NCBI RefSeq assembly: GCF_015594845.1
Contig: NZ_JADNRK010000021.1
Coordinates: 1 to 37,600, forward strand
Reading direction: 5' to 3'
From: Alkalibacter mobilis
GTDB lineage: Bacteria; Bacillota; Clostridia; Eubacteriales; Alkalibacteraceae
DNA: 37,600 bases
Below the pieces are notes generated by a model. The model was not told the DNA's origin. It searched no databases and worked only from the letters and a program-made list of their open reading frames with translations. The translations under genes and the position numbers were made by a program. This document shows, piece by piece, positions 7,499 through 15,701 of this stretch; position 1 is the first letter of the stretch, and every line of letters begins with the position of its first letter.

Positions 7499-9292
7499 TC
7501 ACTCATCTGCCATAATGGCCACAGCGACGCATCCGATTCCTGCGCTCATGGCAACTATAGGTGATATGTTCATCACATACTCAGGTTCGGATCCTAAAAG
7601 TTTAGAAAATCTTTTTCTATACTCATCAGCTCTTTCCTCCGCCCCGGCATGGATGACTGCAAATCTGAGATTGCCATTCTTACCTTTAAATTCCTTAACC
7701 CTTTTTTCAATTTTAGACGTATTTCCCTTCAAACTGAAAGCTTTGTCCAATATTGTTCCCATTCCGGAATCATCCAACGAAATAACAGGTTTTAAATTTA
7801 GTGCCCGGGCTGCCAAACCAGTCACTTTATTTACTCTTCCAGATCTCACCATATATTTTAGAGTTGTCACGCTGACAAATATTTTGGTCTTTTTTATATG
7901 GGATTCAATGCTCTCTACAACTTTTGCAACACTTAATCCACTATCTATCAATTCTGCCGCTTTAAGAACCAGTAGACCCTGTGCTCCTGAATTTTGTTTT
8001 GAATCGATCACATGTATCCGCTTTTCGTTTTCATTAAACTTTTTTGCTGCATTTAAGATAGTTTGGTAAGTTCCACTAAGTGGTTTTGCAACAGTGATGA
8101 CTATTGCCGAATCATAGTTCTGAATCAAATTCCCTAAAATATTTTCAACAACCTTTAAATTAGGTTGAGATGAAGTTGGATACTCATCGATTTCATCCAA
8201 TAGTTTGTAGAAGGTTTCACTGGTAATGGTCATTTTATCCAGGTACGCACTGTCTTCAATCATGAGATTCAATGGTATCATGCTAATTTGATATTTATCC
8301 ATCACGTCTCTTGGGATATCGGCTATGGAATCTGTAACCAGCGCAACTGAGTACTTCCTATTGTAAATGGCATCATATTGATTTTTCATGTCATCCGCTT
8401 TTTGTTGAAGTATCTTGCCGTAATTTCTCAATGACATGAATACTTTGCTGGGATCGTTTGTATGTATGTGAATCCTAATTTTTGTATCATTTCCAGCCAC
8501 TATCAATGAATCTCCCATTTGTTTTAACTCATTTTTGATTTCCTCAATATCTTGATCGATATTATTTTTCAAAATCAATCCTTCAGTGCAATATCTGAAA
8601 TTAAAATTTTCATGAATACTACTCGGATGTTCTCCCAATAGCAAGGGATGTTCATCTTGAAGCATTAATTTTTCAACGATTCCAGTTTTAAGGAATTTCA
8701 CGAACCCTTCAACAAAGTGAACAAACCCTTTTGCACCTGAATCCACAACAGCAGCATCTTTCAATACTTTTAGTTTTTCTGTAGTTTCTTGCAGCGATTT
8801 AATAGCAGTTTCCAATGAAATGGAAAGAAGCTCACTAAAATCACCTGCACTTTCTCTAATGCTGTACATGTGGTCTGCCCATTCTCTTATTACAGTGATC
8901 ATGGTTCCTTCTACAGGATTTGAGATCGCGCTGTAAGCTTGTGGAACAGCTTTTTTTGCTGACTCTGTAAAGGATCCGATAGTTAGTTCGTCTTCATTGG
9001 TTAAATTTTTTGATATACCATTCAGATACTGGGCGAATATTATTCCCGAATTTCCTCTTGCGCCCACTAATGCAGCATCAGCTATAGACTTGAAAGTATC
9101 TGAAGCAGATTTTTCTATTTTAGCCTCTTCAATGATCGTTACCATAGTGCTTGCTAAATTATTGCCGGTATCTCCATCTGGAACTGGAAAAACATTTATA
9201 TCATTTAAGTTTTGCTTTTGGGATATTACTTCATTTGCGCCTGATACAAATAAATGGTAAATATTTTCTCCTGATAATTTACTAAACCTCAT
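7499..9292 (-). CDS. DAK2-DegV fusion, predicted fatty acid kinase with built-in lipid-binding domain
   Basis: This 597-residue protein joins two modules. Residues about 8-200 form a DhaL/DAK2 nucleotide-binding domain (NDINVFPVPDGDTGNN for Mg-ATP, and ALVGARGNSGIIFAQ). A linker domain follows to about 305. Residues about 312-595 form a DegV fatty-acid-binding domain (VALVTDSIADIP, TSSQPN, and LKYMVRSGRVNK). In Staphylococcus these are separate proteins: FakA is the kinase, and FakB presents the acyl chain so that acyl phosphate is made for phospholipid synthesis. Here both are in one chain, a fusion known in Firmicutes. The start at 9292 has GGGGGATGAG upstream, 11 bases after the DUF2177 stop. 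The kinase role is inferred from homology. Confidence 0.87.
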   Translation of the reverse strand: MRFSKLSGENIYHLFVSGANEVISQKQNLNDINVFPVPDGDTGNNLASTMVTIIEEAKIEKSASDTFKSIADAALVGARGNSGIIFAQYLNGISKNLTNEDELTIGSFTESAKKAVPQAYSAISNPVEGTMITVIREWADHMYSIRESAGDFSELLSISLETAIKSLQETTEKLKVLKDAAVVDSGAKGFVHFVEGFVKFLKTGIVEKLMLQDEHPLLLGEHPSSIHENFNFRYCTEGLILKNNIDQDIEEIKNELKQMGDSLIVAGNDTKIRIHIHTNDPSKVFMSLRNYGKILQQKADDMKNQYDAIYNRKYSVALVTDSIADIPRDVMDKYQISMIPLNLMIEDSAYLDKMTITSETFYKLLDEIDEYPTSSQPNLKVVENILGNLIQNYDSAIVITVAKPLSGTYQTILNAAKKFNENEKRIHVIDSKQNSGAQGLLVLKAAELIDSGLSVAKVVESIESHIKKTKIFVSVTTLKYMVRSGRVNKVTGLAARALNLKPVISLDDSGMGTILDKAFSLKGNTSKIEKRVKEFKGKNGNLRFAVIHAGAEERADEYRKRFSKLLGSEPEYVMNISPIVAMSAGIGCVAVAIMADE

Positions 9293-9303
9293 AGCTCATC
9301 CCC

Positions 9304-9708
9304 CTACCTGTTAAGAAATGATGTGTATATCAAATATGTTATCGCAGAAGTAGATCCACTTAAAAATGTACCCCAAAGCAGGTCCACAATGGTTATAAAA
9401 ACCGGCCAATCCTTAACAGTTGCAAGATTTGTCAAATCATAGGTTGCATAAGCAATAAATCCAAAAAATCCTCCAACTGTCAATGCGTATAAGAAGCTCT
9501 TTTTTTCCACCGCCGGATTTACGACAAAAAATACAATCCCACCCACAAATATCAAGTAAAAAATAACAGCCGCAACCCAGTTTACATTTTGTTTCATCAA
9601 ATACCCAAGATATTTTTGGTATATATTCTTTGCTATCAAACCGAGCCACAACAAATCAATTGCAAAAAATACTATCGTGGTTACAACGTACATCTTTAAA
9701 GTTTGCAT
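9304..9708 (-). CDS. DUF2177 family small membrane protein
   Basis: A 134-residue protein with four predicted membrane helices. The DUF2177 pattern is visible: FFAIDLLWLGLIAKNIYQK at the N-terminus, FFGFIAYATYDLTNLATVK around residue 80, and VDLLWGTFLSG near the end. No biochemical function is established. The gene leads an operon with the DAK2-DegV fusion (11-base gap) and the DUF1295 protein; DUF2177 and DUF1295 genes also occur near lipid-modifying genes in other bacteria, so a role in membrane lipid metabolism is likely but inferred. AGGAGG precedes the ATG. Confidence 0.8.
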   Translation of the reverse strand: MQTLKMYVVTTIVFFAIDLLWLGLIAKNIYQKYLGYLMKQNVNWVAAVIFYLIFVGGIVFFVVNPAVEKKSFLYALTVGGFFGFIAYATYDLTNLATVKDWPVFITIVDLLWGTFLSGSTSAITYLIYTSFLNR

Positions 9709-9789
9709 TTCAATCTCCTCCTTTCTTAAAGATATTTACCCAAAAGCCGCCATTAAATTCAACGTTGCCAACCTGTTCAAAAAAATTAG

Positions 9790-9818
9790 TTGAATTTATA
9801 TTAAGTTTTATATAAAAT
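9790..9818 (+). promoter_or_regulatory. promoter for DAHP synthase
   Basis: TTGAAT (9790-9795) and TAAAAT (9813-9818) are spaced by 17 bases. The predicted transcript starts near 9825, downstream of the in-frame ATG at 9817, which argues for one of the later ATG codons as the real aroF start. Confidence 0.5.
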
Positions 9819-9867
9819 GTATAAAAATACAGCAACTGAAAAATGGCTTGCAGAGAGGAAAATGTTT

Positions 9868-10896
9868 ATGAATATGAAATTGATAAAAAGGCTTCCTTCG
9901 AAAGAAGAAATCCGAGATATTCTACCTGTTTCTTCAACGGCTCAAAAATCCAGAGAGCTTAAAATTTCTGAGATAAAATCGATATTTGAAGGAAATGACG
10001 ATCGATTTTTAATAATAGTTGGTCCGTGCTCTGCTGACAATGAGAATTCGGTTTTTGACTACATTGAAAAATTGGCAAAATTACAGGAATCCGTATCGGA
10101 ACAGATCCTTATTATTCCCAGGATCTATACCAATAAACCGAGAACCACAGGTGGAGGTTACAAAGGAATGCTGCATCAGCCCGACCCCAATAAAGAACCG
10201 GACATGTCTGAAGGAATCAAAGCAATGAGAAAAATGCATATTCGAGCTTTGGAGGCTTTTCATATGCCTGCAGCTGATGAAATGCTATATCCGGATAATT
10301 ACTCTTATTTGGACGATATACTGGGTTACATAGCAATTGGTGCCAGATCCGTAGAAAATCAGCAACACAGGCTAACTTCAAGTGGTGTTGATATACCTGT
10401 GGGTATGAAAAATCCTACCGGCGGTGACTTGTCTGTAATGCTAAATGCCATAAATGCAGCTCAGCAGGAACATCGTTTTATATATAGAGGATTTGATGCT
10501 CAAACCTTTGGCAACCCTTTTACACATGCCATACTTAGAGGCGCTGTGGATCTGTACGGAAAAAACATTCCTAATTATCATTATGAAGACTTGAAATTCT
10601 TTTCAGAGTTATATGATAAGACCGAATTTGCAAACAAGGCAATAATCATCGATACCAATCATTCAAATTCTATGAAACGATTTAAGGAACAACCGCGGAT
10701 TTCTAAGGAAATTTTATGGAGCAGAAAGTACGATCCATTGATCAAAAAAATGGTGAAGGGTTTAATGATAGAAAGTTATCTTGAAGAAGGCAGCCAGGAT
10801 CTTACGGAAAACACATACGGAAAATCCATAACTGATCCGTGTCTTGGATGGAAAGATACCGAAAAACTTCTATATCATATAGCAGAAAATGTATAA
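9868..10896 (+). CDS. aroF: 3-deoxy-7-phosphoheptulonate (DAHP) synthase, AroFGH type
   Basis: First step of the shikimate pathway: phosphoenolpyruvate plus erythrose 4-phosphate to DAHP. Type I-alpha features are clear: the metal-ligand cysteine in VGPCSADN, NKPRTTGGGYKG, AADEMLYPDN, GARSVENQQHR, the His ligand in DTNHSNSMKRF, the Glu in MIESYLEEG, and the Asp in KSITDPCLGW. The frame opens at an ATG at 9817, but that codon has no Shine-Dalgarno and overlaps the predicted -10 box. GAGAGG at 9853-9858 lies 9 bases before the ATG at 9868, giving 342 residues. No other aromatic pathway gene is adjacent. Confidence 0.9.
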   Translation: MNMKLIKRLPSKEEIRDILPVSSTAQKSRELKISEIKSIFEGNDDRFLIIVGPCSADNENSVFDYIEKLAKLQESVSEQILIIPRIYTNKPRTTGGGYKGMLHQPDPNKEPDMSEGIKAMRKMHIRALEAFHMPAADEMLYPDNYSYLDDILGYIAIGARSVENQQHRLTSSGVDIPVGMKNPTGGDLSVMLNAINAAQQEHRFIYRGFDAQTFGNPFTHAILRGAVDLYGKNIPNYHYEDLKFFSELYDKTEFANKAIIIDTNHSNSMKRFKEQPRISKEILWSRKYDPLIKKMVKGLMIESYLEEGSQDLTENTYGKSITDPCLGWKDTEKLLYHIAENV

Positions 10897-10914
10897 AGGG
10901 CGCTCTGCCCTTTA
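10894..10914 (+). terminator. short hairpin after DAHP synthase
   Basis: TAAAGGGC (10894-10901, including the aroF stop codon) pairs with GCCCTTTA (10907-10914) around a five-base loop, and TTTTATT follows. It is a compact intrinsic terminator, probably partial, because the photolyase start is only 27 bases further on. Confidence 0.6.
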
Positions 10915-10940
10915 TTTTATTAATGAAAAGGGCTGATAAT

Positions 10941-12245
10941 ATGGAAAACAGATATCGCATAATAAATAATAAAACTATTTCACAGGGCAATAATGTAACA
11001 TATTGGATGAGCCGCGACCAGCGGATCGAGGATAATTGGGCTCTAATCTATGCCCAAAATCAAGCTGAAACCACGAAAAAATCTTTGACCATATTATTTT
11101 GTTTGGATGAAAATTATCCTTCTGCCACCCGAAATCATTTTGACTTTATGACTACCGGTCTTCTTGAATGCAAAATATCTTCGGAAAAGTTGAATATTCC
11201 AATGCACGTATTAGTTGGATCCCCTTCGGAAATTGTACCCGAATATTTAAAGGCCTCAAATACATCTCTTTTGGTCAGTGACTTTTCTCCTCTTAGGATC
11301 AATAGATACTGGAAAGAACTAATCAACGATAAAATAGATATCCGACATGTTGAAGTAGATTCGAGAAACATAGTTCCCTGTTTTCTGGCCTCTAATAAAA
11401 AAGAATATGGTGCTTATACAATAAGACCAAAGATTAATAAAAATCTTGAATTTTATCTTACTGATTTTCCTAAAATCAAACATCATCGACTTAATAATTC
11501 AATAAAAATTCCGGAAAGTTTTAAAACATATCATTTTGACAAATTTAGTAAGGTGAGTTTTTCAGGTTCGAAACAGGCAAGGAATCTTTTGGAAAAATTT
11601 ATCTTCAGTAAAATGGATAATTACGACAAAAAAAATGATCCTAATTCACATGTAGTATCCGAATTGTCCAAGCACCTTCATTTCGGACAGATATCCAGCC
11701 AAAGAATCGCTTTGGAAGTTATTAGAAGCAAAAATCCGGATAAGGGGTTTTTAGAAGAATTGATCATTAGAAGAGAGCTTGCGGATAATTTCTGTTTCTA
11801 CGATGTAAACTATGATTCTGTAGAATCGTTTCCTCCCTGGGCAAAAAAAACCCTAAATGATCATTTAAGCGATGAAAGAGATTTCATATATGACTTTCCA
11901 GCTTTCGAAAATGGTCTCACCCACGATCCATTATGGAACGCAGCACAAAAACAATTAATAAATACTGGTTATATGCATGGATACATGCGAATGTACTGGG
12001 CCAAAAAAATACTTGAATGGACTCCTTCTCCTTCAGAGGCCATGAAAATTGCAATTCATTTAAATGACACCTATTCTTTAGATGGGAGAGATCCCAATGG
12101 GTATGCGGGCATTGCCTGGTCCATCGGCGGTGTCCACGACAGAGCTTGGAAAGAAAGACCTGTGTTTGGTAAGATCCGCTATATGAATTACAACGGTTGC
12201 AAAAGAAAATTCGATGTAGAAAAATATATATCCGAATACATATAA
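10941..12245 (+). CDS. class II CPD deoxyribodipyrimidine photolyase
   Basis: Repairs UV-induced cyclobutane pyrimidine dimers with FADH- and light. Class II features are YWMSRDQRIEDNWAL at the N-terminus, NIVPCFLASNKKEYGAYTIR near residue 145, and the C-terminal FAD-domain signature DGRDPNGYAGIAWSIGG with HDRAWKERPVFGKIRYMN. Length is 434 residues, close to the usual 440-480. An earlier frame opening at 10839 runs back through the DAHP synthase gene and is not credible. The ATG at 10941 has AAGGG eight bases upstream. A photolyase suggests the organism, although an anaerobe, meets daylight. Confidence 0.9.
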   Translation: MENRYRIINNKTISQGNNVTYWMSRDQRIEDNWALIYAQNQAETTKKSLTILFCLDENYPSATRNHFDFMTTGLLECKISSEKLNIPMHVLVGSPSEIVPEYLKASNTSLLVSDFSPLRINRYWKELINDKIDIRHVEVDSRNIVPCFLASNKKEYGAYTIRPKINKNLEFYLTDFPKIKHHRLNNSIKIPESFKTYHFDKFSKVSFSGSKQARNLLEKFIFSKMDNYDKKNDPNSHVVSELSKHLHFGQISSQRIALEVIRSKNPDKGFLEELIIRRELADNFCFYDVNYDSVESFPPWAKKTLNDHLSDERDFIYDFPAFENGLTHDPLWNAAQKQLINTGYMHGYMRMYWAKKILEWTPSPSEAMKIAIHLNDTYSLDGRDPNGYAGIAWSIGGVHDRAWKERPVFGKIRYMNYNGCKRKFDVEKYISEYI

Positions 12246-12251
12246 AAAAAC

Positions 12252-12271
12252 GAACGACCTTTCAGTCGTTC
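12252..12271. terminator. bidirectional terminator between photolyase and hndC
   Basis: GAACGAC (12252-12258) pairs with GTCGTTC (12265-12271). A run of seven A residues precedes it and a T-rich tract follows, so it can terminate both the photolyase transcript and the convergent hnd operon. Confidence 0.8.
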
Positions 12272-12289
12272 ATTTTTATTTGAGTAAAA

Positions 12290-14080
12290 TCAACCTTTTT
12301 TGATAGCATCAAATTTACAGGCTTCATAACAAGCTCCGCACTTGATACATTTACTTTGGTCTATGACATGTACTTTTTTGGGCGCCCCTTCAATACAGTT
12401 TACTGGACAAACTCTTGCGCAAGCAGTACAACCGACACATTTATCAGGGATTATTTCATAGCTCAAAAGATTTTGACACACACCCGAAGGACATTTCTTT
12501 TCATTGACATGTGCCTCGTACTCATGCCTGAAGTACTTTAAAGTCGATAAAACCGGATTTGGGGCAGTTTGACCTAAACCGCAAAGTGATGTATCTTTAA
12601 TTGCCGATCCGAGTTCTTCAAGCATTTTCAAATCTTCGGGGGTTCCTTTTCCTTCCGTGATTTTTTCTAGGATTTCCAAAAGTCTTTTATTTCCGACCCT
12701 GCAAGGAGTACATTTTCCGCATGACTCTTCGACAGTAAATTCCAAATAAAATTTCGCAATATTTACCATGCAATCATCTTCATCCAATACTATCATTCCA
12801 CCTGAACCCATCATGGATCCAATCTGAATCAATGAATCATAATCTATTGGAGTATCTAGAAATTGATCGCTGATACATCCACCGGACGGTCCACCGGTTT
12901 GAACAGCTTTAAATTTCTTACCGTTTTTAATTCCACCACCAATTTCATAAATAATTTCTCTAAGTGTTATTCCCATAGGAACTTCTACCAGACCGACATT
13001 ATTTATTTTCCCAGCTAACGCAAAAACCTTTGTCCCTTTGGATTTTTCCGTACCGATTTTTGCAAACCAGTCAGATCCTCTATTGATTATTACAGGGATG
13101 TTTGCAAGTGTTTCAACATTGTTAACTATTGTAGGTTTTCCCCAAACGCCACTTTCCGCAGGGAATGGAGGCTTAGTGGTAGGTTCTCCTCTTTTCCCTT
13201 CGATAGAGTGAATTAGAGCTGTCTCCTCACCGCATACAAACGCACCCGCACCCAGTTTTAACTCGATATCAAAATTAAATCCACTTCCAAATATATCCTC
13301 ACCCAGCATCCCAGTTTCCTTTGCCTGGGCAATTGCGATTTTCAATCTTTCTATTGCCAAAGGATATTCCGCTCTAATGTAAATATAGCCGTGACTTGCG
13401 CCTATCGCATAACCTGCAATCGCCATGGCTTCCAGAACAGAATGCGGATCTCCTTCCAGAATCGATCTATCCATAAATGCTCCCGGATCACCTTCATCAG
13501 CATTGCACACAACATATTTTTGATCTGCATCGTATTTAGTTGCGAAGTCCCACTTCATACCAGTGGGGAAACCTCCACCACCTCTTCCGCGAAGTCCCGA
13601 TTCTTTGACTGAATCTATAACATCTCTTGGTGTCATTTGAGTAACAGCTTTACCCAGCGCTTGATAACCGTCATTTGCAAAATACTCATTAATATTTTCA
13701 GGATCAATGAAACCGCAGTTTCTCAAAGCGATCCTCAATTGTTTTTTGTAAAATGGCATTTCTTTATGCTCAGCCAGTTTCACTTCCAAAGTCGGTTCTT
13801 CGTATAGAAGTCTTTCGATCCGTCTACCTTTCACCAAGTGTTCAGCCACTATTTCCTTGGCATCTTCAGGTTTGACTTCAATATAAAAGACATTATCTGG
13901 ATATACCTTTACTATAGGACCTTTTTCACAAAAGCCAAAACATCCTGTTACCAATGCCTGAACATCATTTTCCAACCCGTTTGCCTTTATCTCTTCTCTT
14001 AATGTTTCCAATAATATGTCGCTGTCGGAAGCGTGGCAACCTGTACCTCCACAAACCAACAAATGCATTTTATAACTCAT
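12290..14080 (-). CDS. hndC: NuoF-like NADH-binding diaphorase subunit (HndC/HydB type)
   Basis: A 596-residue flavo-iron-sulfur protein that oxidises NAD(P)H or reduces NAD(P)+ in electron-bifurcating or NAD(P)-linked complexes. The order is: N-terminal thioredoxin-like [2Fe-2S] domain (CGGTGC and GCFGFC), NuoF FMN/NADH-binding core (GLRGRGGGGFPTGMKW, NADEGDPGAFMDRS), SLBB domain, [4Fe-4S] motif ESCGKCTPCRVG, then two C-terminal [4Fe-4S] motifs, CVGCTACARVCP and CIKCGACYEACK. A TTG lies in frame at 14083, but the ATG at 14080 is better spaced from GGGGGA. Spacing to hndB is 12 bases. A terminator follows, so no HndD hydrogenase subunit is encoded in this operon. Confidence 0.9.
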   Translation of the reverse strand: MSYKMHLLVCGGTGCHASDSDILLETLREEIKANGLENDVQALVTGCFGFCEKGPIVKVYPDNVFYIEVKPEDAKEIVAEHLVKGRRIERLLYEEPTLEVKLAEHKEMPFYKKQLRIALRNCGFIDPENINEYFANDGYQALGKAVTQMTPRDVIDSVKESGLRGRGGGGFPTGMKWDFATKYDADQKYVVCNADEGDPGAFMDRSILEGDPHSVLEAMAIAGYAIGASHGYIYIRAEYPLAIERLKIAIAQAKETGMLGEDIFGSGFNFDIELKLGAGAFVCGEETALIHSIEGKRGEPTTKPPFPAESGVWGKPTIVNNVETLANIPVIINRGSDWFAKIGTEKSKGTKVFALAGKINNVGLVEVPMGITLREIIYEIGGGIKNGKKFKAVQTGGPSGGCISDQFLDTPIDYDSLIQIGSMMGSGGMIVLDEDDCMVNIAKFYLEFTVEESCGKCTPCRVGNKRLLEILEKITEGKGTPEDLKMLEELGSAIKDTSLCGLGQTAPNPVLSTLKYFRHEYEAHVNEKKCPSGVCQNLLSYEIIPDKCVGCTACARVCPVNCIEGAPKKVHVIDQSKCIKCGACYEACKFDAIKKG

Positions 14081-14092
14081 CAAGATATCCCC

Positions 14093-14491
14093 CTATTCTC
14101 TCGCCGTATTAAATGATTTGTTCATAATGGCATTTTCCAATAATATGCCTTGTTTAATATGTTTTTGAATAATTTCTCTTCCTCTTTCTTCGTCTACCAA
14201 ACTATATACTACCGACGGTTTATCGGGAAAAAGAACCTCGACTATTGGTTCCTCTTCACAAAAGCCCATACAACCGGTCTGAGTAACACTGACATTTGTA
14301 ATATTTTCCTTCTCAAGTTCATCAACTATGGCATTCATAGTCTCTCTGGCACCTGATGCGATACCGCAAGTAGCCATTCCTACCCTGATTTGTACTCTAT
14401 CTTCACTTTCAGATGTTGATCTAAGATTAAAGGACTTCTCAGCTTCTTCTCTGATTTTCATCAATTCATCCAAAGACTTGATCTTGCTCAT
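14093..14491 (-). CDS. hndB: HndB-type (2Fe-2S)-domain subunit
   Basis: A 132-residue thioredoxin-like ferredoxin-domain protein that sits between NuoE-like and NuoF-like subunits in NADP-reducing hydrogenase operons. Motifs are GMATCGIASGARE (about residues 38-50) and TGCMGFCEEEP (72-82). Only three cysteines are present (42, 74, 78). The position expected for the second cysteine of a C-x4-C pair (47) is glycine, while HndA and the HndC N-terminus here each keep all four. From memory this variation is typical of HndB, so its cluster may be bound differently or absent. It is separated by 12 bases from each neighbour. Confidence 0.85.
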   Translation of the reverse strand: MSKIKSLDELMKIREEAEKSFNLRSTSESEDRVQIRVGMATCGIASGARETMNAIVDELEKENITNVSVTQTGCMGFCEEEPIVEVLFPDKPSVVYSLVDEERGREIIQKHIKQGILLENAIMNKSFNTARE

Positions 14492-14503
14492 TTGTATTTC
14501 CTC

Positions 14504-14983
14504 CTAATCGTTGTATTCCGCCAAGATTTTGTTGACTTCTTTTGGCTTTATTTTGCCGTATACTTTTCCATTTATCATGACTACCGGAGCTAAACCGCAG
14601 GCTCCAACACATCTTAATCCGTCCAAAGAAAACTTTCCGTCAGGTGTAGTTTCACCAATCTTCAAATCAAGTTTTTTCTCCAACTCATTTACGATCTTAT
14701 CGGCTCCTCTAACGAAGCAAGCTGTCCCGAGACAAACATTGATCGCGTATTTACCTTTTGGTACGGTGGTAAAGTAAGAATAAAAGGTTACAACTCCATA
14801 CACTTTATTTGCTGGAACATTCAATTTATCTGCGATAAACTCCTGAACCTCTCTCGGCAAGTATCCGCATATTTCTTGAGCTTTGTGCAATACTGCTATA
14901 ATGGCATTCTCTTTATCTGGTATTGCCTCGATGAATCGTTCAAGCTCATCGTACATCTCTTTTGTAAGCTGATTGTTTTCCAT
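14504..14983 (-). CDS. hndA: NuoE-like [2Fe-2S] subunit (HndA/HydC type)
   Basis: A 159-residue complex I 24-kDa family protein with a helical N-terminal part and a thioredoxin-like C-terminal domain. The [2Fe-2S] ligands are Cys84 and Cys89 (CLGTAC) and Cys125 and Cys129 (CVGAC). It passes electrons within the diaphorase module together with HndB and HndC. The reading frame continues upstream to 15040, but AAGGAGG sits directly before the ATG at 14983, and the added residues are not family-like. It is the first gene of the hndABC operon, with a predicted promoter about 115 bases upstream. Confidence 0.92.
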   Translation of the reverse strand: MENNQLTKEMYDELERFIEAIPDKENAIIAVLHKAQEICGYLPREVQEFIADKLNVPANKVYGVVTFYSYFTTVPKGKYAINVCLGTACFVRGADKIVNELEKKLDLKIGETTPDGKFSLDGLRCVGACGLAPVVMINGKVYGKIKPKEVNKILAEYND

Positions 14984-15096
14984 ACAAATCCTCCTTGTAG
15001 TAAAAATAATTATGTGTTCATGCAATTTGACGTCAGGCACAGATACACTTATGAGATACGACTTATACTGTGATAAGGATCAATGCAACCGTATAC

Positions 15097-15124
15097 AATA
15101 TAGCACTCCCATTTGCCTATACAA
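15097..15124 (-). promoter_or_regulatory. candidate promoter for hndABC
   Basis: Read on the minus strand, TTGTAT (15124-15119) and TATATT (15102-15097) are separated by 16 bases. This is the best sigma-A-like pair upstream of hndA, though the match is moderate. Confidence 0.4.
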
Positions 15125-15284
15125 CCTATTATAACGCTAAAACACTTATTTTGAAACCGTTATCTTAAAATAGCAAATCCAATAGTAAATTGGATCATAC
15201 CCAAACCTAATTTTACAATAGTGAGAATATTAGCGCAAGTATTTTGCTACTAAACTTTTTTATTTAAACCCGACTGTTCTTTTC

Positions 15285-15293
15285 TGATATAAT
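15285..15293 (+). promoter_or_regulatory. extended -10 promoter for the thioredoxin gene
   Basis: TGATATAAT gives a perfect TATAAT (15288-15293) with the TGn extension. No good -35 box is seen, which fits an extended -10 promoter. The start codon at 15318 is about 25 bases away, leaving a very short leader with AGGAG. Confidence 0.5.
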
Positions 15294-15317
15294 TAGAAAT
15301 AAAATCTAGGAGAAATT

Positions 15318-15632
15318 ATGAAAACATTTAAAGATATTTCAAGTTTAAAATCGCATATTCAAAGTCACCCATTGGTTTTATTAATGATCTCATCTTCGGG
15401 TTGCAATGTCTGTGATTCGATCCTTGCTCAAATGACCAATTTTGAAAGAGAACATTCCAATGTTGAATTTGTAATGTCCAAATTGGATGATATGCCCAAT
15501 CTTTCAGGAGAATTTGTGGTTTTCACTGTGCCGACGATCCTTGTATTTTTTGAAGGACGGGAAATTCTGAGAATGTCTCGGTTTATAGATTGGCTGAAAT
15601 TAGATAAAGTATTGACCATGGCCTGCCAATAA
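15318..15632 (+). CDS. small thioredoxin-family protein
   Basis: A 104-residue protein with a thioredoxin fold. The redox motif GCNVCD places the CxxC pair at residues 30 and 33, and FTVPTILVF contains the cis-proline loop near residue 74. The usual WCGPC tryptophan is replaced by SGCNVC, so it is an atypical thioredoxin, probably a cytosolic thiol-disulfide reductant. There is no signal peptide. The start follows AGGAG by 7 bases. The gene stands alone and faces away from the hnd operon. The specific partner is unknown. Confidence 0.8.
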   Translation: MKTFKDISSLKSHIQSHPLVLLMISSSGCNVCDSILAQMTNFEREHSNVEFVMSKLDDMPNLSGEFVVFTVPTILVFFEGREILRMSRFIDWLKLDKVLTMACQ

Positions 15633-15649
15633 TCATATACAAAAATCAA

Positions 15650-15694
15650 AAGATCCCCTGCGCAGTTAAGTTACTTGCTCTGGCAAGGAATCTT
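15650..15694 (-). terminator. possible terminator after mscL
   Basis: On the minus strand AAGATTCC (15694-15687) can pair imperfectly with GGGGATCTT (15658-15650), followed by TTGATTTTTG. The stem contains mismatches and a long loop, so the call is tentative. Confidence 0.35.
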
Positions 15695-15701
15695 GAATAA
15701 T

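Larger units (their letters stand above)
14984..15317. other. divergent intergenic region between hndA and the thioredoxin gene
   Basis: This 334-base stretch has no credible gene. It holds a candidate hnd promoter on the minus strand (15097-15124) and an extended -10 promoter for the thioredoxin gene on the plus strand (15285-15293). The hnd transcript would have a leader of about 105 bases. I looked for a Rex-type operator (TTGTTAA-N6-TTAACAA) and did not see one, and I recognise no riboswitch. Confidence 0.6.

Noticed and set aside
7515-8069. 184-residue plus-strand ORF
   Set aside because: Antisense shadow of the DAK2-DegV gene, which has a clear family match over its full length.
9817-9867. 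Earlier ATG for DAHP synthase
   Set aside because: It has no Shine-Dalgarno and overlaps the likely -10 box; GAGAGG fits the ATG at 9868.
10839-10940. Upstream extension of the photolyase ORF
   Set aside because: It overlaps the end of the DAHP synthase gene in another frame and its terminator.
14984-15317. Possible Rex operator or riboswitch upstream of hndA
   Set aside because: No TTGTTAA-N6-TTAACAA-like palindrome and no recognisable aptamer pattern was found.
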